Shown here: piece by piece, positions 57,643 through 64,000 of the stretch
Layout of the letters: each line of letters starts with the position of its first letter
Position numbering within the stretch: the first letter of the stretch is position 1
Source of the DNA: Herminiimonas sp.
GTDB lineage: Bacteria > Pseudomonadota > Gammaproteobacteria > Burkholderiales > Burkholderiaceae
Assembly (NCBI RefSeq): GCF_030655415.1
Contig: NZ_JAURVN010000018.1
Coordinates: 124,001 to 188,000 of the forward strand
Direction of reading: 5' to 3'
Length of the DNA stretch: 64,000 nucleotides
Notes under the pieces: generated by a model
What the model saw: the letters and a program-made list of their open reading frames with translations, nothing else
What the model was told of the DNA's origin: nothing
The model's database searches: none
Made by a program: the position numbers and the translations under genes

Positions 57643-58680
57643 TTAAAACGTATAGCCGACTTGCGGCGCTTTATCTTCCAACTCATCCAGCAATCTAACC
57701 AGCGGCGCGAGTTCCTTGTAACGATGCGCCGCCTTGCGGGTGTACTCCATCACTAGCGGCAGATCTTTCACGTAGGCGTCTTTACCATCGCGGTGATACA
57801 GGCGAGCGAAAATGCCGAGTACTTTCAGGTGGCGTTGCAAGCCCATGTATTCAAAATCGCGATAGAAAGAATCGATGTCTGGGTTGACTGGCAGGCCGGC
57901 GCGTTTTGCGCGCTCCCAATAACGAATCGCCCAGTCAAGCACGACTTCTTCATCCCATTGGATATAAGCGTCGCGCAACAGCGATGCCAGATCGTAGGTG
58001 ATCGGCCCATACACCGCATCCTGAAAATCGAGGATGCCGGGATTGCCATTTTGCAGCACCATCAGATTGCGCGAATGGTAATCACGGTGGACATAAACTT
58101 GGGCTTGCGCCAGATTGTTCGAGAGCAGCGCATCGAATATTTTGTTCAGCGTGGCGGTTTGCTTCTCCGTCATGGTCAGGCCGAGGTGCTTGCCGATATA
58201 CCACTCCGGGAAAAGCATCAATTCACGCAAGAGCAGCGCGCGGTCATATTCCGGCAACACGGCAGGCGTGCTGTGGACTTGAATTTGCACCAATGCATCA
58301 ATCGCATCGATGTATAGCTTGTGCGCGGTGTCCGGATTTAACAATTGCAGATATGTGGTCGATCCCAGATCCGACAATAATAAAAACCCCTGATCAATAT
58401 CCTGTGCCAGAATGCTTGGCACTGAAACCCCGGTAGCGCCAAAAACCTCGGCAACATGGATAAAAGGGCTTACGTCTTCCTGCGGTGGCGGGGCATCCAT
58501 GACGATGTAACTGTTGCCATCGGCGCCATCGATGCGAAAATAGCGGCGAAAACTGGCATCGGAAGACGCCGGTCTGAGTGACGATAGCTGGAGTTCGTAA
58601 GCCGTCACGGAAGCTAGCCATTTTTGAAGTGCGGCCAGACGTGGATCGCTGGAAGAATCAGATGCAGTATGTAAAGACAT
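57643..58680 (-). CDS. amgK: N-acetylmuramate/N-acetylglucosamine 1-kinase
   Basis: A 345-aa aminoglycoside-phosphotransferase-fold kinase. The Brenner motif HRDYHSRNLMV and the metal motif LDFQDAVYGPITYDLASL are intact, and the N-terminal SSDASFRRYFRI fits AmgK. It phosphorylates anhydro-sugar-derived MurNAc at C1 for MurU. It is 80 bp upstream of murU in the same direction. Divergent from lptD across 100 bp. Confidence 0.9.
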   Translation of the reverse strand: MSLHTASDSSSDPRLAALQKWLASVTAYELQLSSLRPASSDASFRRYFRIDGADGNSYIVMDAPPPQEDVSPFIHVAEVFGATGVSVPSILAQDIDQGFLLLSDLGSTTYLQLLNPDTAHKLYIDAIDALVQIQVHSTPAVLPEYDRALLLRELMLFPEWYIGKHLGLTMTEKQTATLNKIFDALLSNNLAQAQVYVHRDYHSRNLMVLQNGNPGILDFQDAVYGPITYDLASLLRDAYIQWDEEVVLDWAIRYWERAKRAGLPVNPDIDSFYRDFEYMGLQRHLKVLGIFARLYHRDGKDAYVKDLPLVMEYTRKAAHRYKELAPLVRLLDELEDKAPQVGYTF

Positions 58681-58722
58681 GAAGCGAGCCTAGGAATTCG
58701 GTTTGTGAGTAGTGAGTTCCCA

Positions 58723-58728
58723 TATAAT
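58723..58728 (+). promoter_or_regulatory. -10-like hexamer before lptD
   Basis: TATAAT, 52 bases upstream of the lptD ATG. No good -35 at standard spacing, so it may depend on an activator or another sigma factor. Confidence 0.4.
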
Positions 58729-58780
58729 AAGGGATTACATTCGAAAAATCGCCAGAGATGGTATCCAAAACTTTATTTTC

Positions 58781-61006
58781 ATGACCTGGCTTTTCTCTTC
58801 CCGTCCTTCTCAACGTTCCCTGACCAAGATCACCGCCGTGTTCGCGGCTGTCTTTACGTCGACATTCGCTTCTGCGCAAATCAGTGTCAAGCCGACCAAA
58901 GAAAAAGCGCCAGAGGCAGAGGAAACACAGGTCAGTTCCGAGCAAATGACCGGGCGTCCAGATCGCGAAATCGTGCTGGAGCGCGATGTTGAGATTGTCC
59001 GCGGCGGCACCACGCTCACTGCCGACCATGCAACTTACTGGATAGAAGAAGACGAAGTCGAAGCCAGTGGCAACGTGAAGATGAACCGTTTTGGGGATCG
59101 TTACACCGGCGACAAAATGCGCTTCAAGATCGATGAAGGTCAGGGTTATGTCTTGAACCCGACCTACCATATGAAAGCCAACAATGCGCAAGGCAAAGCT
59201 GACCGTATTGATTTCGAAGCTGAAGATAGGGCACTAATTACGCAAGGTACTTACAGTACGTGCGAAGGTCCGGATCCTGACTGGTATCTGAAGTCGAATA
59301 CGATGAATCTGGATAACGGCCGTGATATTGGCACGGCTGGTGCTACCTTGATTTATTTCAAGGGCGTGCCGATTATCGGTACTCCGTATATGTCTTTCCC
59401 ATTGTCCGATGCGCGTAAATCCGGCGTGCTGGCACCGAGCATTGGGACCACCAGCACCGGTGGTTTTGAAGTCGCCGTTCCGTATTATTTCAATATCGCG
59501 CCTAATCGCGATTTGACACTGACGCCAAGGTATATCGAACGCCGTGGTTTTCAATTGGGTGCGGACGCGCGCTATCTTGATACTAATTACGCGGGTGAAA
59601 CCAAGATTGAGTTTTTGGCTAACGATGCGCAGACACAGACTAATCGGTATTCCTATGCATCTATACACAATCAACGCATTACGCCGCAAGCCTCATTCGG
59701 CTGGAATGTAAAAGGCGCTTCTGACGACAATTACCCTAGTGATTTTTCGCGGAATCTAGCAACGAGTACAGAACGCCTATTGTTACGAGATTTGTATTTC
59801 AGTTATGGCGAAAGTTTCTGGAGTGCGACTGCAAGGGCATCCAGCTATCAAGTATTGCAAGATCCGCTGTCGCCAATCACGCGCCCTTACGATCGCTTGC
59901 CGCAATTTACCTTGCAAGGTGGACGTCAGGATGTAAATGGTTTCGACTGGAACGCAGTGGGTGAAGCGACGCGCTTTTGGCATCCAGATCTGGTACGCGG
60001 TGAGCGCTACGTGGTTAATCCTAGTGTTTCTTATCCTATTGTCCGTCCCGGTTATTTCTTGACACCTAAGGTGTCTTTGAATGCGGCTACTTACAATGTG
60101 CAGGATCCATTAACCAACATCAGCTCGACTTACAGCCGTTCGTTGCCGACTTTCTCGCTGGATGGCGGTTTGGTGTTTGAACGAGAGACGTCTATTTTTG
60201 GTGATGCAGCGACGCAAACATTAGAGCCGCGCCTGTTCTATGTACGCACTCCCTACAAAGATCAGAGTCAATTTCCTGTATTTGATAGCGCACTGGCTGA
60301 TTTGAGTTTTTCGCAGATTTTCAGTGAAAATCGTTTCATCGGTAATGATCGTATCAGCGATGCGAACCAGCTGACGTTTGCGATGGTCTCACGCTACATT
60401 GAATCGAGCGGTGCCGAGCGCTTGCGTGTAGCGGTAGCGCAAAGATTGTATTTCGATGATCAGCGCGTGTGTTTGCCAATTAGTGGACAAACCACCTGTG
60501 CGCCAAATGACGAAACCAGTTCTGATTGGTTGGCTTCAGGCACTTTGCGTGTGTCTAACACTCTTAGTACCGAAGGTAATTTGCAGTACAGCGCTACACA
60601 AAAAAGTGTCAGTCGTGCCAATGCAGGCGTGAGCTGGCGGCCGGAACCGAAGAAGGTATTGAATCTGACCTATCGTCGCGACGTGCCTAATGAATTGAAG
60701 CAGGTTGATGTGTCGGGACAATGGCCGATTGCAGATCGCTGGTATGGCGTGGGCCGTGTGAATTATTCTTTACCGGATAGCAAAGTATCCGAAGGTTTGA
60801 TCGGACTGGAATACAAGGCAGATTGCTGGATTTTCCGTGTTGTGGGCCAACGAATTCCGACTGCAACCGGCAAATCGACATCCTCGCTCTTCTTCCAGCT
60901 TGAGTTAAGCGGCCTGACCAAACTCGGCTCTGATCCTATGGAAGCATTGCGCACCAGTATTCCTGGCTATCAAGTCATCAATAAACCTTCTAACGTCACT
61001 TATTAA
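58781..61006 (+). CDS. lptD: LPS-assembly protein LptD
   Basis: LptD (741 aa) is the outer-membrane barrel that inserts lipopolysaccharide on the surface. A signal peptide (about 1-32, ending FASA) is followed by an OstA jelly-roll domain (about 70-190) and a 26-strand barrel. Cys residues occur in YSTCEGPDPDW and in a group near the C-terminus (DQRVCLPI, QTTCAPND, KADCWIF), positioned for the disulfides that mature LptD needs. The ATG at 58781 is chosen because it gives the signal peptide; a GTG at 58712 would add 23 residues. Confidence 0.92.
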   Translation: MTWLFSSRPSQRSLTKITAVFAAVFTSTFASAQISVKPTKEKAPEAEETQVSSEQMTGRPDREIVLERDVEIVRGGTTLTADHATYWIEEDEVEASGNVKMNRFGDRYTGDKMRFKIDEGQGYVLNPTYHMKANNAQGKADRIDFEAEDRALITQGTYSTCEGPDPDWYLKSNTMNLDNGRDIGTAGATLIYFKGVPIIGTPYMSFPLSDARKSGVLAPSIGTTSTGGFEVAVPYYFNIAPNRDLTLTPRYIERRGFQLGADARYLDTNYAGETKIEFLANDAQTQTNRYSYASIHNQRITPQASFGWNVKGASDDNYPSDFSRNLATSTERLLLRDLYFSYGESFWSATARASSYQVLQDPLSPITRPYDRLPQFTLQGGRQDVNGFDWNAVGEATRFWHPDLVRGERYVVNPSVSYPIVRPGYFLTPKVSLNAATYNVQDPLTNISSTYSRSLPTFSLDGGLVFERETSIFGDAATQTLEPRLFYVRTPYKDQSQFPVFDSALADLSFSQIFSENRFIGNDRISDANQLTFAMVSRYIESSGAERLRVAVAQRLYFDDQRVCLPISGQTTCAPNDETSSDWLASGTLRVSNTLSTEGNLQYSATQKSVSRANAGVSWRPEPKKVLNLTYRRDVPNELKQVDVSGQWPIADRWYGVGRVNYSLPDSKVSEGLIGLEYKADCWIFRVVGQRIPTATGKSTSSLFFQLELSGLTKLGSDPMEALRTSIPGYQVINKPSNVTY

Positions 61007-61023
61007 GTTTGTACGTAAAAATC

Positions 61024-62442
61024 ATGAATATTTTTTCTTCTTTATTTACCAATCAAAGTCCAGTTCGATATGCCAAGAGCGGATTGATTTTATTCAGTCT
61101 GGCTTGCGGTTTGATGACAACGGCTATTGCGCAAAACATGGCGCCAGCTAATGCATCCACTCCTGCTGTGCAACCCCGCTTGTCAGACGCGATTCTGGTG
61201 GTAGTGAATAACGAAGTGATCACGCGCTATGAATTTCTAGAGCGCTTGAAAGTCATCGAGACCCGTCTGAAAAGTCAAGGTGGTCAAATGCCGCCGATTC
61301 AGCAATTGCAGCGTCAATTGTTGGAGCGGATGATCGTTGAACGCGCGCAATTACAGCAGGCTAAAGAGTCGGGTATCAAAGTGGATGATGCATCGCTGGA
61401 TCGCGCTGTTGCACGTATTGCCGAGCAAAACAAATTAACGATGCCTGAGTTTCGCCAACGGCTGGAACAAGATGGCATGGTGTACTCACAATTCCGTAGC
61501 GAGATTCGCAACGAGATGATCTTGCAGCGTTTGCGTGAGCGCGAAGTCGATAACAAAATCCAGATATCCGATGCTGAAATAGATGCCTACATGGGCGCGC
61601 AAGAGGGTTCTGCTACCGCTGCGGCACCACAGGAATACAACATCGGACAAATCCTGATTCGCGTTCCTGAAAACGCATCGCCACAGCAGCTTGCAGAAAG
61701 CAAACGGCGTGCTGAAGAAGTTATCGCTCAATTGAATGCGGGTGGCGACTTCGCAAAACTGGCGGCGGCATATTCTGATGGTACAGATGGCCTGACTGGT
61801 GGCGAGATCGGCTGGCGTACTCAGGATCGTTTGCCGCAATTGTTTATCGATGCAGTGGGCAATTTACAGCAAGGACAGGTCGCTCCTTTGGTCAAAAGCG
61901 GCAATGGTTTTCATGTGTTGAAACTGTTGGGCAAGCGTACACAAAGTGTGATGCGTGCTGGTGCTGCTCCTAGTAATACAGCGGCCGCTGCAACCGTCAA
62001 ACAAACGCATGCGAGCCACATTCTGATCAAGGTGAATCAAGTCGTTACCGAAGCGGACGCACGTCGCAAACTCACCGAGCTGAAACAGCGTCTCGACAAT
62101 AAAGCAGCAACGTTTGAAGAGCTGGCGCGTTTGTATTCAAATGATTTTTCGGCATCAAAAGGCGGCGACCTCGGCTGGATTTATCCTGGCGATACCGTTC
62201 CTGAGTTTGAGCGCGCAATGGATGCATTGCCTATTGGTCAAGTCAGCGAACCGATTCAATCGCCGTTTGGCTATCATTTGATTTTGGTCAAAGAACGCAA
62301 AGCTGATGATGTTTCGCAAGAGCGCCAACGCGCGGTTGCACGTCAAGCTATTCGCGAACAGAAACAAGAAGAGGCAACGCAAGATTGGTTGCGCCAGGTG
62401 CGTGATCGTGCTTACGTTGAATATCGTACGGAAGAAAAATAA
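61024..62442 (+). CDS. surA: periplasmic chaperone/PPIase SurA
   Basis: SurA (472 aa) delivers outer-membrane proteins, LptD among them, to the BAM complex. Signal peptide about 1-36, then the N-terminal chaperone domain (LSDAILVVVNNEVITRYEFLERL), and two parvulin domains, P1 about 200-310 and P2 about 325-425 (HASHILIKVNQ, GGDLGWIYPGDTVPEFERAM, PFGYHLILV). Start ATG at 61024, 17 bp after the lptD stop; a TTG at 61009 was rejected. Same operon as lptD, pdxA and ksgA, as in many proteobacteria. Confidence 0.95.
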   Translation: MNIFSSLFTNQSPVRYAKSGLILFSLACGLMTTAIAQNMAPANASTPAVQPRLSDAILVVVNNEVITRYEFLERLKVIETRLKSQGGQMPPIQQLQRQLLERMIVERAQLQQAKESGIKVDDASLDRAVARIAEQNKLTMPEFRQRLEQDGMVYSQFRSEIRNEMILQRLREREVDNKIQISDAEIDAYMGAQEGSATAAAPQEYNIGQILIRVPENASPQQLAESKRRAEEVIAQLNAGGDFAKLAAAYSDGTDGLTGGEIGWRTQDRLPQLFIDAVGNLQQGQVAPLVKSGNGFHVLKLLGKRTQSVMRAGAAPSNTAAAATVKQTHASHILIKVNQVVTEADARRKLTELKQRLDNKAATFEELARLYSNDFSASKGGDLGWIYPGDTVPEFERAMDALPIGQVSEPIQSPFGYHLILVKERKADDVSQERQRAVARQAIREQKQEEATQDWLRQVRDRAYVEYRTEEK

Positions 62443-62466
62443 TGTCTGCCAAGGTTTGCACGCACT

Positions 62467-63501
62467 GTGAGTAAGCGACCAACAATTGCGATTACGTGTG
62501 GTGAACCGGCAGGTATTGGTCCGGAGATTTCAATTCGTGCCGCGTGGGAATTACGTGCGGATGTAAAAAGCGTATTGATAGGCGATGCAGCGTTTTTATC
62601 CATGATCGCTGCGTCGATTAATCCAGATATTCATTTATCGGCATTGTCTTTGCAGGCAGTGCGCAACAGTGGCTTGCCTTCGTTTCCGCGCGATCAAATT
62701 GCAGTAATCGATTGCCCGCTCGCGGCGCACGTAGTGCCCGGCGAGCTGGATGTGCGCAATGGACGTTATGTGCTGCAGACGCTGGACATTGCAATTGGTG
62801 GCGCAGTGCAAGGCTGGTTCGATGCGATCGTCACTGCGCCGCTGCAAAAAAGTACGATCAACGATGCCGGCGTACCTTTCACTGGTCATACCGAATACCT
62901 CGCCGATAAAACTAGCACCAAACAAGTTGTGATGATGCTCGCGACCAATGCGACGCCACAGCCTTTGCGCGTCGCGCTGGCAACGACACATCTGGCATTG
63001 AAAGATGTTGCGGCCGCGATTACGTTTGCAAGTCTGTCTGACATCATCGATATCGTGTATGCAGATTTGCAGAAAAAATTCGGCATCGTCAAGCCTCGTA
63101 TATTGGTTACCGGCCTCAATCCGCATGCAGGCGAAGGCGGCTATCTGGGACGAGAAGAAATTGACGTGATCACGCCTGCGTTACAAGCAGCGCAGATCAA
63201 GGGCTACGATGTGAGCGGCCCTTATCCGGCTGACACCTTGTTTCAACAAAAATTATTGGCCAATGCCGATTGCGTACTCGCGATGTATCACGATCAAGGC
63301 TTGCCGGTATTGAAATACGCGAGCTTCGGTCTGGGCGTGAATATCACCTTGGGCTTGCCGATCATTCGCACCTCGGTCGATCACGGCACTGCGCTCGATC
63401 TGGCGGCCGCAGGCCTTGGGCTAGCTGATCATGGCAGCATGCTGGAAGCGATACGCGTTGCTGCACAAATGGCCGCAGCGTCCACCGCTTCTACCAAATA
63501 A
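62467..63501 (+). CDS. pdxA: 4-hydroxythreonine-4-phosphate dehydrogenase
   Basis: PdxA (344 aa) oxidises 4-phosphohydroxy-L-threonine in pyridoxal phosphate synthesis. Conserved: [12 protein letters not shown] at the N-terminus, [12 protein letters not shown], the metal site [16 protein letters not shown] and [11 protein letters not shown]. The start is GTG at 62467 (no ATG fits). A ten-codon frame ATG TCT GCC ... TAA starts at 62442 at the surA stop and ends at the pdxA start codon, which could couple translation. Confidence 0.93.
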   Translation: MSKRPTIAITCGEPAGIGPEISIRAAWELRADVKSVLIGDAAFLSMIAASINPDIHLSALSLQAVRNSGLPSFPRDQIAVIDCPLAAHVVPGELDVRNGRYVLQTLDIAIGGAVQGWFDAIVTAPLQKSTINDAGVPFTGHTEYLADKTSTKQVVMMLATNATPQPLRVALATTHLALKDVAAAITFASLSDIIDIVYADLQKKFGIVKPRILVTGLNPHAGEGGYLGREEIDVITPALQAAQIKGYDVSGPYPADTLFQQKLLANADCVLAMYHDQGLPVLKYASFGLGVNITLGLPIIRTSVDHGTALDLAAAGLGLADHGSMLEAIRVAAQMAAASTASTK

Positions 63502-63540
63502 ATAAACCGCTGATTCACTTCAGCTAGAACCATACAATCA

Positions 63541-64000
63541 ATGAAACATATCCCGCGTAAACGCTTCGGCCAGAATTTTTTGACCGACGATGGTGTTCTA
63601 AATAACATCATCCTGGCGATCAATCCGCAACCGCAGGACACGATGGTCGAGATCGGCCCTGGTCTCGCTGCAATGACGCGCTTGCTACTGCAAGGTGTGG
63701 AACAAATGCATGTCGTGGAACTGGATAGAGATCTGGTCGAGCGTTTGAAAAAAACCTTCGATCCAAAAAAACTCATCATCCATTCTGCAGATGCACTGCA
63801 ATTTGATTTCTCCAGTATTCCAGTACCTATCGGTAGCAAGTTGCGTGTGGTCGGCAATCTGCCGTACAACATTTCCAGCCCTTTATTGTTTCACCTTGCC
63901 GAGATAGCACCGTACGTTCAAGACCAACACTTCATGCTGCAAAAAGAAGTGGTGGAACGCATGGTGGCAGAACCAGGTAGCAAGACTTATGGACGGCTGT
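63541..64000 (+). CDS. ksgA: 16S rRNA adenine dimethyltransferase, N-terminal part
   Basis: The first 153 codons of KsgA (RsmA), which dimethylates A1518 and A1519 of 16S r[23 protein letters not shown], the SAM motif [14 protein letters not shown] and the catalytic [12 protein letters not shown] are in place. It runs off the window at the right. Last visible gene of lptD-surA-pdxA-ksgA. Confidence 0.96.
   Translation, partial: MKHIPRKRFGQNFLTDDGVLNNIILAINPQPQDTMVEIGPGLAAMTRLLLQGVEQMHVVELDRDLVERLKKTFDPKKLIIHSADALQFDFSSIPVPIGSKLRVVGNLPYNISSPLLFHLAEIAPYVQDQHFMLQKEVVERMVAEPGSKTYGRL

Overview
The window reads as a chromosomal segment of a betaproteobacterium of the order Burkholderiales, most likely family Oxalobacteraceae (Herminiimonas/Oxalicibacterium-like). 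This rests on gene content and protein character (fused formate dehydrogenase, Bug-type solute receptors, MurU/AmgK pair, lptD-surA-pdxA-ksgA order). The genus is inferred, not proven. Coding density is high. I see no rRNA, tRNA, insertion sequence, prophage or CRISPR array.

Layout. 1-12461: partial cytochrome b561, purB, a glutathione S-transferase, then an iron block on the minus strand (hemP, an unknown gene, bfd, tonB, exbB, exbD, followed by bfr), an FMN glutamate-synthase-like protein, a four-gene lipoprotein operon (CsgG-like, small lipoprotein, DUF4810, DUF799/GNA1162-like), mnmA and a NudJ-like hydrolase. 12852-16354: panD and pntAB. 16475-23977: glyoxylate assimilation (LysR regulator, gcl, hyi, glxR, glycerate 2-kinase, pyruvate kinase). 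24171-27413: TPP riboswitch and thiC-thiS-thiG. 27530-30061: quinone oxidoreductase, a CbbR-like LysR regulator and a small unknown gene. 30495-52133: sucCD, an FAH-family enzyme with a PanE-like reductase, a tripartite tricarboxylate transporter, a Crp/Fnr-type regulator, oxalyl-CoA decarboxylase, two formyl-CoA:oxalate CoA-transferases, an orphan periplasmic binding protein, NAD-dependent formate dehydrogenase and fdhD. 52153-64000: dadA, a second copy of the small unknown gene, ubiH, pepP, murU, amgK, lptD, surA, pdxA and partial ksgA.

How the genes fit together. The central 35 kb can be read as a nearly complete oxalate-catabolism island. Oxalate may enter through TctCBA and be activated by Frc. 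Oxc splits oxalyl-CoA to formyl-CoA, and formate is oxidised by FdhBA to give NADH, which PntAB can convert to NADPH. A PanE-like reductase, resembling the oxalyl-CoA reductase (PanE2) of Methylobacterium, may divert oxalyl-CoA to glyoxylate. Gcl-Hyi-GlxR-glycerate kinase-pyruvate kinase then assimilates glyoxylate. Gcl and Oxc both need thiamine diphosphate, made by the thi genes lying between them.

The main regulatory observation is a palindrome TTGAY-N4-GTCAA in front of oxc, frc copy 2 and the orphan binding protein, at identical distance (30.5 bp from its centre to the -10 hexamer, i.e. about -41.5), and again in front of tctC. A Crp/Fnr-type regulator carrying an E-x-x-S-R recognition helix is encoded divergently from oxc. 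The oxc and frc copy 2 leaders are a duplicated ~147-bp block. A second duplicated control region (33 bp, 31 identical) precedes two paralogous small genes of unknown function.
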